A stretch of DNA of 64,000 nucleotides from Megasphaera elsdenii (GTDB taxonomy: Bacteria; Bacillota; Negativicutes; Veillonellales; Megasphaeraceae), in contig NZ_JAJBQV010000003.1 of the NCBI RefSeq assembly GCF_020539865.1, forward strand, positions 67,754 through 131,753, read 5' to 3'. The position numbers and the translations under genes were made by a program. This document shows, piece after piece, positions 8,670 to 17,879 of the stretch; position 1 is the stretch's first letter; every line of letters begins with the position of its first letter. Below the pieces are notes generated by a model, which saw only the letters and a list, made by a program, of their open reading frames with translations, ran no database searches and had not been told where the DNA came from.

Positions 8670-10232
8670 CTATTCAAACTGATTGACTAATTCTATGAGT
8701 CTTTCTTTATGTTGCGGATACCATTCGTCGTAGGACTGGTTGGCATCGAGGAGAGTTTGGTTGAGAGCCAGGAAGAAGTCCGGCAGGTGTTCGATGGTGA
8801 TGACGCCGATCTGTTCGCCCATGACGCCTTTGCCGATGGCGTAGTTGCCGCCGGCGTAGATGTTGAAGGCCGGTTCCATTTTGTCGCCGACTTTCTTGCT
8901 GGCACCGCGCAGGCCCAGGGGAGCCAGCTGCTGGACCGTGCAGTTCGACGGACAGCCCGAGAAATGGCATTTCGGCAGGAAGTGGCTGTCGATGCCGCGG
9001 TCTTTGAACATCTTGGCCAGTTTGACGAAGGTGCCGTGGGAATCGCGCAGGCCCTGCTGGCAGACCGTCGCGCCGATGCAGCTGACGGAATGTTCAAAAG
9101 TTGTCGTTGCCGTGTCGTCGGCCGTAAGGGCTGCGACTTTGCGGGCTTCGTCGGCTGTGAGGTTAATGATATATGCCGTTTCATCGGCGTTGAGGCGGAT
9201 TTCGGCGCCTTCCATGGTCTGGAGCGTCTTCAGCAGTTCGCGGAAGACGGCGATTTTTGGCGTGCCGCCTAAGGGTTTATATTCGACGTAGTAGAGGCCG
9301 GCCTGTTTCTGTTTGCCAATGCGGGCATTTTTGAGGACGCTGTCGTCGGCGCCGCTCTTGGTTAAAGGTGTTTCTTCTTCAAGGGTCAGGCGGTAATCGC
9401 CTTCGGCCTTGGCTTTCGCTACGGCATCGCGGACGGCCTGGCGGAAGGCATCGTCGCCGAGTTTATTGAGGATGAAGCGCGAACGGTTCTGGCCGCGGTG
9501 TTCATAGTCGCCGTATTTCATGTAGACGTCCCGGCCATAGCCCAAGATATAGTAAGAAATATCTAACGGATTGACGCCTTCATCGATGAGGATGCCGAAG
9601 CGCGAGCCGTTGAGGCCGAAGCCGCCGCCGGCATAGACGTCGAAGGTGTGGTCCGGCCGGGCGACGAACCCCAAGTCCTTGAAGGTCGCGTGGCCTTCGT
9701 TGTCCAGGCCGCTGGAAAAACTAATCTTATATTTACGCGGCAAGTTGAATTTGGGAATGCAGTTGATGACGAAGTTGGCCGCTGCCTTGATGTACGGTGT
9801 CATGTCGAAATATTCGCCCGGAGCGACGCCGTGGAGTGGGCTGGCCGTAATGTTGCGCGGGTTGTCGCTGCCAGCGCCGACGCAGTAAATACCATGGTTG
9901 AAACATTCCTGATAGAGGTCGAGGACTTCTTTTTCGTTCAAGTGGTGGAGCTGCAGGGCTTCGCCTGTCGTGAAGTGGATGAGGTCGATATCGTAGCGGT
10001 CGAGGACGTCCTTCAGAAAAGCGATGTGTGCCGGTTCGATGGCACCGCCGGAAAAGCGTAAGCGCAGCATACTGCTATGGGCCCCCCGTTCGCCATAGCT
10101 GCCGAACTTGCCCGACGTACCCTTATATTTGGCTGGCGGCAATTCCTTGGCATAAAATGCTCGTGTCGCTTCGACGAATTGTGGAAAGCGGCTGCTGATT
10201 TCTTCCTTTGTTTCTTTCGTGATTTGAGTCAT
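8670..10232 (-). CDS. Siroheme [4Fe-4S] sulfite/nitrite reductase
   Basis: This 520-residue enzyme has the duplicated ferredoxin-like half domains of the NirA/Sir family (first near residues 54-136, second near 305-375). The siroheme/cluster cysteines follow: CIGATVC near 385-391 and CHFSGCPSNC near 421-430, the C-x5-C...C-x3-C arrangement of the family. It performs six-electron reduction of sulfite to sulfide or nitrite to ammonia; which substrate is used is not decidable here. No flavoprotein subunit is adjacent, so a ferredoxin-type donor is likely. The ATG is eight bases after AAGGGGTG. It is transcribed divergently from the histidine kinase gene. Confidence 0.87.
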   Translation of the reverse strand: MTQITKETKEEISSRFPQFVEATRAFYAKELPPAKYKGTSGKFGSYGERGAHSSMLRLRFSGGAIEPAHIAFLKDVLDRYDIDLIHFTTGEALQLHHLNEKEVLDLYQECFNHGIYCVGAGSDNPRNITASPLHGVAPGEYFDMTPYIKAAANFVINCIPKFNLPRKYKISFSSGLDNEGHATFKDLGFVARPDHTFDVYAGGGFGLNGSRFGILIDEGVNPLDISYYILGYGRDVYMKYGDYEHRGQNRSRFILNKLGDDAFRQAVRDAVAKAKAEGDYRLTLEEETPLTKSGADDSVLKNARIGKQKQAGLYYVEYKPLGGTPKIAVFRELLKTLQTMEGAEIRLNADETAYIINLTADEARKVAALTADDTATTTFEHSVSCIGATVCQQGLRDSHGTFVKLAKMFKDRGIDSHFLPKCHFSGCPSNCTVQQLAPLGLRGASKKVGDKMEPAFNIYAGGNYAIGKGVMGEQIGVITIEHLPDFFLALNQTLLDANQSYDEWYPQHKERLIELVNQFE

Positions 10233-10334
10233 TTCATAAACACCCCTTATTTAATCCTAGTTTTAAAACTATACTAGATTTGTGTCTTATTATAACAGAC
10301 TTTTTTAAAGAGGGCAAAAAGATTCGCCAGAAAT

Positions 10335-10363
10335 TTGCCTTTTGTTGTATTTTTGTTTAATAA
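10335..10363 (+). promoter_or_regulatory. Predicted promoter of the two-component system
   Basis: TTGCCT (10335-10340) and TAATAA (10358-10363) are separated by exactly 17 bases in the AT-rich divergent intergenic region, about 55 bases before the kinase start. Confidence 0.45.
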
Positions 10364-10417
10364 TATAGTGTAAAATATAACAAACTTAGAAAGATTAGGA
10401 AAGATTAGGTGAGTGTT

Positions 10418-11899
10418 ATGAAACTCCGGGACTGGCCGCTGCGCAAGCGCCTCCTTTTTTCCAACTTCATCATGATTTTCATTCCTGTCCTGTTTACGGC
10501 TGTCGTCAGTATGGCCATCTTTTTGGCCCTGCAATTCGGCAATATCAATCGAGCCAATATCATTTCCTTCATCTGGCCAGAGAGCGGGCAGAACATGTCC
10601 ATCCAATTCGAGCTGAGCCGCCTCCGCGTCCGGGCCGACCAGTATCATGGCGACATGGGCCGTCTCCTCCAGGCTGCGGACCATTTGGAAGACCAAGGCC
10701 TCAATGTGTCTATTTGGCGTGATAAGGAAGACCTTTACGATACGGCTGGCATCGACAAGGTGTACCTGCGCCAACAAGTCATGGCCGGCCATCGCCAGGG
10801 TCATGCGGACTTCAACTGGACTGGCGAAGGCCTGCGCTTTTACTATGTTTCTCCTCATACGGATATCCATTTGGCCGTTGCCGGCGCCGTACCGAGTTAT
10901 CCTGAAAACGAGTACATCGACTTGTCGTCGAAGGATATTTTGAAAATCGCCTTTTATGTCCTGACTATCCTGACTATCTTGCTGACCATCCTCGTCGGTC
11001 TGAAGCTGTCGCGATGGATGGCAGGTCAGATTGTCGATCCTGTCGAAAGGCTGCGCAATATGGCCGATGCCATCAGCCAGGGCGATTTGGATCATCCCGT
11101 CCCGATCTTATCGCGCGACGAAATCGGCGATACGTGCCAGGCTTTTGAAAAGATGCGCCTCCAGCTGCGGGCAGCGCGGGATACGCGGAAGAAATACGAC
11201 CAGAACCGCAAAGAACTCCTGGCCGGTATTTCCCATGATTTGTCGACGCCTTTGACAAAAATAGAAGGCTATGCCAGCGGCATCCTCGACGGTATCGCCA
11301 ATACGCCAGAAAAAGAACGCCATTACCTGGACATGATTGTCGATACGTCGCACCACATGGCCAGCCTGGTCCGTACACTCTTCCTCTTTTCCAAACTTGA
11401 CCTGGGGCAGGTCCCTTTCCATTGGGAAAATGTTGACATCGCTGCGTATTTAACGGATTATATCAGCGAACAAGCGGATCATTTCCATCAGCAAGGGCTG
11501 GATGTGACTTTCCAGTCCTCCCTGACAAAGGCCGTTATTTCCATAGACCGCCAACAATTCCAGCGGGTCATGGAAAACATCCTGGGCAACAGCTTGAAGT
11601 ACAAAGACCAGGCCGTCGGCCATATGGCGATTACCTTGACTGAGAGCGGGGAAGGGGAGTACCTGCTTTCTTTTGCCGATGACGGCTGCGGCGTCGCAGA
11701 GAAGGAATTGCCAAAACTCTTTGAAAGTTTCTACCGCACTGACAAGGCTCGGACCAATGTTGCCAAAGGAAGCGGATTGGGATTGGCCGTGGTCCAGCAG
11801 ATCATTCAGGCCATGAAAGGGAAAATCTGGGCCCAGGCGACAGTGCCTAAAGGCCTGACTATTTGCATTTCTTTACCGAAAGGGGAATCACATAGATGA
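10418..11899 (+). CDS. Sensor histidine kinase (HAMP, HisKA, HATPase)
   Basis: This 493-residue membrane kinase has a first membrane helix at about 15-40, an extracytoplasmic sensor region to about 175, a second helix at about 178-200, a HAMP domain, the H-box GISHDLSTPL with the phosphorylated His near residue 273, and the ATPase boxes NILGNSLKY and GSGLGLAVVQQI. It should sense an envelope signal and phosphorylate the response regulator that overlaps its end by four bases (ATGA). ATG 10418 is preceded by AGGTGAG; a GTG three codons earlier is the alternative. The genes downstream suggest an envelope stress role (inference). Confidence 0.9.
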   Translation: MKLRDWPLRKRLLFSNFIMIFIPVLFTAVVSMAIFLALQFGNINRANIISFIWPESGQNMSIQFELSRLRVRADQYHGDMGRLLQAADHLEDQGLNVSIWRDKEDLYDTAGIDKVYLRQQVMAGHRQGHADFNWTGEGLRFYYVSPHTDIHLAVAGAVPSYPENEYIDLSSKDILKIAFYVLTILTILLTILVGLKLSRWMAGQIVDPVERLRNMADAISQGDLDHPVPILSRDEIGDTCQAFEKMRLQLRAARDTRKKYDQNRKELLAGISHDLSTPLTKIEGYASGILDGIANTPEKERHYLDMIVDTSHHMASLVRTLFLFSKLDLGQVPFHWENVDIAAYLTDYISEQADHFHQQGLDVTFQSSLTKAVISIDRQQFQRVMENILGNSLKYKDQAVGHMAITLTESGEGEYLLSFADDGCGVAEKELPKLFESFYRTDKARTNVAKGSGLGLAVVQQIIQAMKGKIWAQATVPKGLTICISLPKGESHR

Positions 11900-12582
11900 A
11901 ACGTATCTTGATTATTGAAGACGATCAGGGCATTGCCGAATTGGAACGGGACTACTTAGAAGCCAATGGCTTCAGTACCGATATCGCCGCTGATGGCAAA
12001 ACAGGCGAAGCGAAAGCCTTGGGAGAGGCTTTCGACCTCATCTTGCTGGATATCATGCTGCCTGGCCGGGATGGCTTCCAGATTTGCCGTACCATCCGTG
12101 AGACGAAGGATATTCCCATTCTCATCGTATCGGCCCGGCAGGAAGATATCGATAAAATCCGCGGTCTCGGCCTCGGCGCCGATGACTACATCGTCAAGCC
12201 TTTCAGCCCGAATGAACTCGTAGCCCGCGTGAAAGGCCATCTGGCTCGGTATGAACAGCTCACGTCCCGCGAAGTCTATCGCCATGTCCTGCGTTACGGC
12301 GATTTGGAAATTGATGAGAGCGGTCACCGCGTCTTTGTCAAGGGGAAGGAAGTGGCCTTGCCTAATAAGGAATTCGAACTTCTCTTGTTCTTCGCCAAGA
12401 ATCCGGACATCGTCTTCAGCAAGGAAACCCTCTTCGATCGCGTCTGGGGCAGCGAGGCCCTGGGGGAAACGGCCACCGTGTCGGTCCATGTCAACCGCAT
12501 CCGTGAAAAAATCGAAGAAGATACGGCAAACCCCCGCTATATTGAAACGGTCTGGGGCGCAGGCTACCGTTTCCGAAGCTGA
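11896..12582 (+). CDS. OmpR/PhoB-family response regulator
   Basis: This 228-residue protein has a receiver domain with acidic residues Asp9/Asp10, the phosphoacceptor Asp52 (LILLDIMLPG) and the conserved Lys in IVKPF near residue 102, followed by a winged-helix DNA-binding domain (about 130-226) ending in the typical ETVWGAGYRF. It is translated with the cognate kinase through a four-base overlap. Likely targets include the ArnT-like gene and the small secreted protein gene just downstream, whose upstream regions lack good -35 boxes (inference). Confidence 0.93.
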   Translation: MKRILIIEDDQGIAELERDYLEANGFSTDIAADGKTGEAKALGEAFDLILLDIMLPGRDGFQICRTIRETKDIPILIVSARQEDIDKIRGLGLGADDYIVKPFSPNELVARVKGHLARYEQLTSREVYRHVLRYGDLEIDESGHRVFVKGKEVALPNKEFELLLFFAKNPDIVFSKETLFDRVWGSEALGETATVSVHVNRIREKIEEDTANPRYIETVWGAGYRFRS

Positions 12583-12702
12583 GTTGACGGATTTTTTTTA
12601 GTCCTTTCTCGCTTTATTGTCGCTCTGTTTATCTTTTATTTAACTTCCCTTCCTATACTGATACCAACAAAACGGTCATGAATAGAAAGGGGAGTTTTTG
12701 TT

Positions 12703-14241
12703 ATGTATGAATTTCATGCGAAAAAGGAAGACATGGCCCTGTCGGTCTGGCAGCGCCTGTGGCAGAAAATCCTGGCTTCACCAGCCGTCATCCTCCTGGT
12801 CCTGGCAGGGGTTCTCTGCTTTGCGGCAAATCACCTGCTGGTCGTCACGGACCCTGTGGAATCGAATTATGCCCTGACGGCCAAGGAAATGCTCCTTTCT
12901 GGCGACTACTTCTCGCCGCGCATCTTTGGCAATTACTGGTACGATAAACCGATTTTCTTCTATTGGGAAATCATTGCTGCTTTCAAGCTCTTCGGCATCA
13001 GCGATTTCTCAGCCCGCTTTTTTCCGGCCCTGTTCGGTATGGCCGGTATCATCCTGGCTTATGGCTTTACAGCTCGTCTGTATGATAAGAAGACGGGATT
13101 CCTGACGGGACTCATCTTGCTGACGACAGTAGAATATTTTTACCTCTCCAAGGCTATCATTACGGATATGACGTTCTTCGTCTTTTATTCGGCCTGCCTC
13201 ATGGCCTTTTACGTCGCCTACAGCGAAGGAAGGCCGCATTGGTACTATCTGGCCTATGCCTTTGCCGGTCTGGCCGTCCTGACCAAAGGACCGATTGGTT
13301 TCTTTCAGCCGGGACTTATCATCCTGATTTTCCTCGTATGGCGCCGGGACCTCAAGGCACTGTTGCATATCAAGCTCTTTTCCGGCTTGCTCCTGTTCTT
13401 GGTTATTACCCTTATCTGGTATGGCCCGATGTACGCCATGCATGGCAGTGACTTTGTCAGCCAGTTCATCGGCGTCCATAATATCCTGCGGGCTACCGTC
13501 TCGGAACATCCCCAATATAATGTCTGGTATTATTACAGTGCCGTCTTCCTGGCAGGCTTCGTGCCCTGGGTGTTCACATTGCCCCTGGCTTGGCGCGACT
13601 ATGGCCTGTCCCGGAAAATCGCAGCGGCCTGGCGGGAAAAAAGGCTGTCCCTGCCTGCCTTTTCCATAAAGACCCAGTTCCTCATCGTCTGGGCGGCTGT
13701 GATTTTCGTGACTTATCAGCTCATGGCGACGAAATACATGACTTATACCTTTCCCTATATGATTCCCCTGGCCATTGGTTTCGCTTCGTACTTGAAGAAA
13801 TATGACCGCTTGGTCCTCAACCTGGCCGGCATCGTCATCGCCATCTATGTGGCTGTGACCTTTACCGTCATCGTTCCCCAGTGCCGACAGGCCTCGGCGT
13901 ATGGCGCCGCCCAGGTCGTCAGCAGCCTGGCCGATGACGAAACGACGGTCGTCACCTATGGTGGCCGCTATCCCGTATCCTTGACATACTATTCCGGCCA
14001 TACGGCGTACCGCCTGGCGGAACGGGACAACATCGCCAGGATGCTGCCCGGCGGCATCAGCTGGAACGCCAAGAACGTCATGCCCTTCATGGCCATCGAA
14101 GACCTGCCGGACCAGGGCAAAGTCCTAGCCGTCGTCCGCGACCGCGATGAAGCCCGTTTCCTGCAGGACGTCTCAGGGACATGGCAGTGGCGCGCTCAGA
14201 AGGGCGTCTGGGTCATTTACCAAAAAGCATCGGATTTGTAA
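12703..14241 (+). CDS. ArnT/PMT-like glycosyltransferase (GT39/GT83 superfamily)
   Basis: This 512-residue polytopic membrane protein carries the acidic N-terminal loop typical of ArnT-like enzymes (TDPVESNYALTAKEML, then YWYDKPIFFYW) and about ten hydrophobic helices. Members use lipid-linked sugars to glycosylate lipid A or other envelope acceptors on the outer face of the inner membrane. A shorter extracytoplasmic C-terminal domain is present. The sugar and the acceptor are not predictable. It lies 120 bases after the two-component system, recalling the PmrAB-arnT link in Proteobacteria, but neighbouring arnBC genes are absent. Confidence 0.8.
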   Translation: MYEFHAKKEDMALSVWQRLWQKILASPAVILLVLAGVLCFAANHLLVVTDPVESNYALTAKEMLLSGDYFSPRIFGNYWYDKPIFFYWEIIAAFKLFGISDFSARFFPALFGMAGIILAYGFTARLYDKKTGFLTGLILLTTVEYFYLSKAIITDMTFFVFYSACLMAFYVAYSEGRPHWYYLAYAFAGLAVLTKGPIGFFQPGLIILIFLVWRRDLKALLHIKLFSGLLLFLVITLIWYGPMYAMHGSDFVSQFIGVHNILRATVSEHPQYNVWYYYSAVFLAGFVPWVFTLPLAWRDYGLSRKIAAAWREKRLSLPAFSIKTQFLIVWAAVIFVTYQLMATKYMTYTFPYMIPLAIGFASYLKKYDRLVLNLAGIVIAIYVAVTFTVIVPQCRQASAYGAAQVVSSLADDETTVVTYGGRYPVSLTYYSGHTAYRLAERDNIARMLPGGISWNAKNVMPFMAIEDLPDQGKVLAVVRDRDEARFLQDVSGTWQWRAQKGVWVIYQKASDL

Positions 14242-14322
14242 GGCTCCTGGAAAGGCCTTGTGACTGAATTGTAACAGCCCGTGCGTATACTATAGTCAAC
14301 CTTGAAAGGGAGAGTGATAACG

Positions 14323-14640
14323 ATGAAGAAATTCAACTATATAGTACGCATGATGCTGGTTCTGGTCGTCACCTTCATGACCTTCAGTGGCGCCGCCCTG
14401 ACGGCACAGGCTGCCGAACCGCATAGCCATTCCCACCGCTGGGAACAGCGCGATGACCGCGACTACCGCCATCACGACGGCGATTGGGAAAAGAACCGGA
14501 AACGTTGGGAAAAAGACCGGAAACAATGGGAAAAGGACCACAAATCAGAATCCCAGAAAAAAGTCGATAAAGCCAACCGTAAGGCCAACATCGCCATCGG
14601 CGTAGCCGCCGTAGCCACCATCATCGCCCTGGCGAAGTGA
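14323..14640 (+). CDS. Small secreted His/charge-rich protein with WEKxxK repeats
   Basis: I do not recognise a family. The 105-residue product has a clear signal peptide (hydrophobic VRMMLVLVVTFMTFSGAALTAQA, cleavage likely after AQA), then a His/Arg/Asp-rich segment, then three heptads of the form W-E-K-x-x-K/R-x in a highly charged stretch, and a hydrophobic C-terminal tail (IAIGVAAVATIIALAK) that could insert in a membrane. ATG 14323 follows AAAGGGAGAG; a TTG at 14302 is less likely. The upstream region has a TATACT -10 box but no clear -35, suggesting activator dependence. The charge pattern suggests an envelope or metal-related role, which is inference only. Confidence 0.7.
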   Translation: MKKFNYIVRMMLVLVVTFMTFSGAALTAQAAEPHSHSHRWEQRDDRDYRHHDGDWEKNRKRWEKDRKQWEKDHKSESQKKVDKANRKANIAIGVAAVATIIALAK

Positions 14641-14684
14641 GTGGGGATAGTGGCTAGTAGTTAGTGGCTCGTGGCTCGTGCTTC

Positions 14685-14711
14685 GTAGGGGCCGTCCCAA
14701 AGGGCGGCCCG
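14685..14711 (+). repeat. GTAG-headed REP-like hairpin
   Basis: GTAG is followed by the stem GGGCCG(T)CCC / GGGCGGCCC with loop AAA. It is preceded by the low-complexity GTGGCTCGTGGCTCGTG motif. One of about twenty such elements in the window. Confidence 0.75.
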
Positions 14712-14729
14712 CCTAATTCCTTGCATACA

Positions 14730-14764
14730 AAAAGGGGCTGTCGCACATGCGACAGCCCCTTTTA
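14730..14764 (+). terminator. Terminator, GTCGCACATGCGAC type
   Basis: A stem AGGGGCTGTCGC / GCGACAGCCCCT with loop ACAT is followed by TTTTAATT. It closes the unit of the small secreted protein gene and has the same apical 14 bases as the terminator after recO. Confidence 0.85.
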
Positions 14765-14828
14765 ATTCTCGTCCCGTCTGTTATAATAGGGGGTGCAATT
14801 AGATTCTGTCATAAAGGAAGTGTATGTC

Positions 14829-15518
14829 ATGAAATTAACGGACCGCCTGGCTGCGGCTGTGTCTCTCATTCCGCAGGGAGCCGTCATTGCCGATATCGGG
14901 ACCGACCACGCGTATATCCCCGTTTCCGTTTGTCAAAGCGGACACTGCCCATCGGCCATTGCTGCCGATATCGTTCCCGGCCCGCTGGCCGCGGCTGTAG
15001 CTCATGTCCGCGGTGCCGGTTTGACCGACCGTATCGACTGCCGCCTTGGCGATGGCCTGACCTGCATCCAGGCAGGGGAAGTCGATGGCGCCGTCATCTG
15101 CGGCATGGGCGGCCCGCTGATGGTCAAAATCCTGCAAAACTCGTATGAGGTCTGGCAATCTCTGCACTTTGCCGTCCTCCAGCCCCAAAGCGAGGCCGGC
15201 ATTTTGCGCCGCTATCTTTACCAGCACGGCTGGCACATCGAAGACGAACGGCTGGTTATCGACGACGGACGCTTCTATGAAATGATGCGGGCTGTACCGG
15301 GTCAGGCCGACGCCTTGCCAGACTGGCTCTACGATATCGGGCCCGTGAACTGGCAGCGCCGCGACCCCTTGCTGGGCCGTAAAATCGATATTCTCATGGA
15401 GACAAAAGGGCATATCCTGGAAGGCCTGAGAAAGAGCCGCAAAGATGTGCACGAACGAATTGAAAAAATAGAAAGCGAATTACGCTTCTGGAGGGAATTG
15501 AAATGTCAACTACCGTAG
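14829..15518 (+). CDS. trmK: tRNA (adenine22-N1)-methyltransferase TrmK
   Basis: This 229-residue SAM-dependent methyltransferase shows the family motif VIADIGTDHAYIPV near the N-terminus and CGMGGPLM, where the NPPY-type motif would be in other methyltransferases. The C-terminal helical coil is present. TrmK methylates N1 of A22 in tRNA. ATG 14829 has AAAGGAAG 9-15 bases upstream and starts at the usual residue (MKLTDRL). It overlaps the NIF3-like gene by 16 bases, a pairing conserved in Firmicutes after rpoD. Confidence 0.92.
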   Translation: MKLTDRLAAAVSLIPQGAVIADIGTDHAYIPVSVCQSGHCPSAIAADIVPGPLAAAVAHVRGAGLTDRIDCRLGDGLTCIQAGEVDGAVICGMGGPLMVKILQNSYEVWQSLHFAVLQPQSEAGILRRYLYQHGWHIEDERLVIDDGRFYEMMRAVPGQADALPDWLYDIGPVNWQRRDPLLGRKIDILMETKGHILEGLRKSRKDVHERIEKIESELRFWRELKCQLP

Positions 15519-16621
15519 GTGAAATCGTTAACGTCTTGAAAGGATGGGCGCCCTTATCGCTCAAAGAATCGTGGGATAACCCGGGCCTGCTCATCGGAAG
15601 CCCCGATGAAAAGGTCGATAAGCTCATGGTCACGCTGGACGTCATGATGGGGACCGTCGAATATGCCATCGAACACGGCATCCAGATGATCGTCAGCCAT
15701 CATCCCGTCATCTTTGACGGCTTGAAATCCCTGCGTACCGATACGTACAGCGGCCGCCTGTATCAGAAGCTCCTGGCCCATCATATTTCCGTCTATAGCG
15801 CCCATACCAACCTGGACAGTGCCGACGGCGGCGTCAACGACGTCCTGGCCCGTCTCCTGGGCTTGACTGATTTGCAAGGCCTCGTTCCCGTTGCCGAAGA
15901 TAAGCTCTATAAGATTGCCGTCTACGTCCCCGAAAGCCACGGCGATGCTGTCCGCCAGGCCTTGGCTGACGCCGGTGCCGGTTATATCGGCAACTACAGC
16001 GACTGCTCTTTCACGGCCAAAGGCGAAGGCCGTTTCAAAGCCCATGAAGGGACGCATCCCTTTATCGGTGAAATCGGCAAAGTCGAAAGGGTGGCAGAAG
16101 AACGGATTGAAACCATCGTTCCCGAAAGCAAACTCCATCAGACCGTACAGGCCATGGTGGCAGCTCATCCCTATGAAGAACCGGCATACGACATTTATCC
16201 CTTGAAAAATGCCGGCCATCCCTTCATGATGGGCCGCGTCGGGACCTGGCCGACGCCGGAACCGGCAAGGGACGTCTTGAAGAAAATCAAGACCCTCCTC
16301 CATCGCGATGCCTTATCCTATGCCGGCGACCCTGACGTCACCGTTCACCGCGTCGCTCTCCTCGGAGGCGGTGGAGCCGGCTTCATTAAACTGGCCAAAG
16401 AGGCCGGCGCCCAGCTCTACCTTACAGGCGACGTCAAATACCATGACGCCCAGGAAGCCATCCGCCAAGGCATCGTCGTCGCCGACGGCGGCCACTTCGG
16501 CACCGAATTTCCCGTCGTAGCCGACCTCTGCCAGCGCCTGGAAGAAGCCGCAGCTAAAAACCAGTGGAACATCACCTGCGAAACCGACCCGACCAGTAAA
16601 GACATGCTGCAGTATATGTAA
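15503..16621 (+). CDS. NIF3-family dinuclear metal-binding protein (YqfO type)
   Basis: This 372-residue protein has the NIF3 metal-ligand motifs VSHHPVIF near residue 72 and DGGHFGTE near 330. It is the long form, with a PII-like insertion between the two halves (about 125-230), as in Bacillus YqfO. Often annotated as GTP cyclohydrolase I type 2, but the true activity is unresolved. It is translationally coupled to trmK. The start lies at ATG 15503 with GGAGGG upstream. Confidence 0.9.
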   Translation: MSTTVGEIVNVLKGWAPLSLKESWDNPGLLIGSPDEKVDKLMVTLDVMMGTVEYAIEHGIQMIVSHHPVIFDGLKSLRTDTYSGRLYQKLLAHHISVYSAHTNLDSADGGVNDVLARLLGLTDLQGLVPVAEDKLYKIAVYVPESHGDAVRQALADAGAGYIGNYSDCSFTAKGEGRFKAHEGTHPFIGEIGKVERVAEERIETIVPESKLHQTVQAMVAAHPYEEPAYDIYPLKNAGHPFMMGRVGTWPTPEPARDVLKKIKTLLHRDALSYAGDPDVTVHRVALLGGGGAGFIKLAKEAGAQLYLTGDVKYHDAQEAIRQGIVVADGGHFGTEFPVVADLCQRLEEAAAKNQWNITCETDPTSKDMLQYM

Positions 16622-17220
16622 GGTGCCTTGCGGCGCGCCGTCCGCAATGGCTCCCCTGATAGGGGAGCTGACTGAGAGGTTGATTGGCTGTTCGCTCGGA
16701 CTCAGATGCGGCTCCGCCGCGACAGACTCATGATTGTATTACGACCGTGTGCTACCTGTCATAAATTCTGGCTATGCCCAGGATTCACGGCGGGACGCCC
16801 TGTGGCCGTCCCCTACAAAATCGCATACAGGCGATGAAAATGAATGCAGGCCGATGGGTCGGTACCTGACGGGCTGGAAAGGCCTGGGACGGCCCCTACG
16901 GATGCGATTCCGCCGCGATAGACTCATGGAATAAACGCCGTTCGCAGGCCGAAAAAAATACACGGCCAACGGACTTGTGCGTAGGGGCTGTCCCAACGGG
17001 CAGCCCGTTGCGTCGCAGGCCGCAGATGGCCGTCCGCAATGGCTCCCCTGATAGGGGAGCTGTCAGCAAAGCTGGCTGAGAGGTTGATTTCCTGGCAAAT
17101 AGTGCCGCTGTGAAGTTTAAACACAGCCCATTCTTATCCAATGGCGGGATTTTACGAGCCACGAACCACGAGCCACAGCCTTTTTCACGGCCATCAGGCC
17201 CCACATCTCCCATAGAAAGG
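16622..17220. repeat. Composite intergenic repeat island
   Basis: No gene is visible here. From left to right it holds a GGCTCCCCTGATAGGGGAGC hairpin (about 16648), a GGACTCAGATGCGGC...CCGCGACAGACTCA unit (about 16697), a unit TGATTGTATTACGACCGTG (about 16730), inverted-orientation GTAG hairpins ending near 16816 and 16899, a plus-strand GTAG hairpin at 16981-17007, a second GGCTCCCCTGATAGGGGAGC hairpin (about 17038), and an ACGAGCCACGAACCACGAGC motif (about 17155). All these modules recur elsewhere in the window in similar order. Confidence 0.8.
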
Positions 17221-17230
17221 AAAATCCATC

Positions 17231-17878
17231 ATGACTAAAGAAGAACATGTAAAACATTTATTAGAAGATCCGGTATATGCCATCATGGGCAATGAAGAGC
17301 TTTGCCTGGGCCGGAGCAATATGGACGTCGCCAAAGAACTGATCGCTGCCGGCGTCACCATTATCCAGTACCGGGAAAAACATAAGAAATGGCGCGCCAA
17401 GTACGAAGAAGCCAAGGCCATTGCCCAGCTCTGCCACGACCACAACGTGACTTTCATCATGAACGATTCGACGGACCTGGCCATTGCCTGCGGTGCCGAT
17501 GGCATCCATGTCGGACAGGACGATGCCCCGGCTCAGATTGTCCGCCAACTCGCCGGCCCGGACGTCTTCATCGGCGTATCGACCAATACCATCGACGAAA
17601 TGAAACAGGCCCTGGCTGACGGCGCCGATTACGTCGGCTTCGGCCCTATGTTCCCGACGCAGTCCAAAAAAGACGCCGACGAAGTCGTCACGCCGGAAGC
17701 CAAAGCCTATGCACTGCACTATGAACTGCCCGTCGTCACCATCGGCGGCGTCAGCCTGGAAAACATCCGCAGCCTCTACGACGAAGGCTTCCGCTCCTTC
17801 GCCATGATTTCCGCTATCGTAGGCCAGAAGGATATCAAAGGCGCCGTAGAAAAAATCCGCCAGACATTGGGGCGTTAG
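17231..17878 (+). CDS. thiE: Thiamine-phosphate synthase
   Basis: This 215-residue TIM-barrel protein shows ThiE motifs: QYREKHK, FIMNDSTDLAIACGADGIHVGQDD, the phosphate loop GFGPMFPT and VVTIGGV near the C-terminus. ThiE joins the hydroxymethylpyrimidine pyrophosphate and thiazole phosphate moieties of thiamine. It stands alone between two repeat islands, with no other thi genes and no visible TPP riboswitch. TenI-like aminotransferring paralogues are an alternative, but the pyrimidine-binding residues look intact. The ATG follows AGAAAGGA. Confidence 0.82.
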   Translation: MTKEEHVKHLLEDPVYAIMGNEELCLGRSNMDVAKELIAAGVTIIQYREKHKKWRAKYEEAKAIAQLCHDHNVTFIMNDSTDLAIACGADGIHVGQDDAPAQIVRQLAGPDVFIGVSTNTIDEMKQALADGADYVGFGPMFPTQSKKDADEVVTPEAKAYALHYELPVVTIGGVSLENIRSLYDEGFRSFAMISAIVGQKDIKGAVEKIRQTLGR

Positions 17879-17879
17879 C

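Noticed and set aside
16734-17213. Short open frames in the repeat island, both strands
   Set aside because: They consist of dispersed repeat modules found in several other gene-free places, lack good starts, and have no conserved protein pattern.
17180-17230. A TPP riboswitch before thiE
   Set aside because: The space upstream is filled with repeat modules and shows no THI-box CTGAGA or related conserved core.
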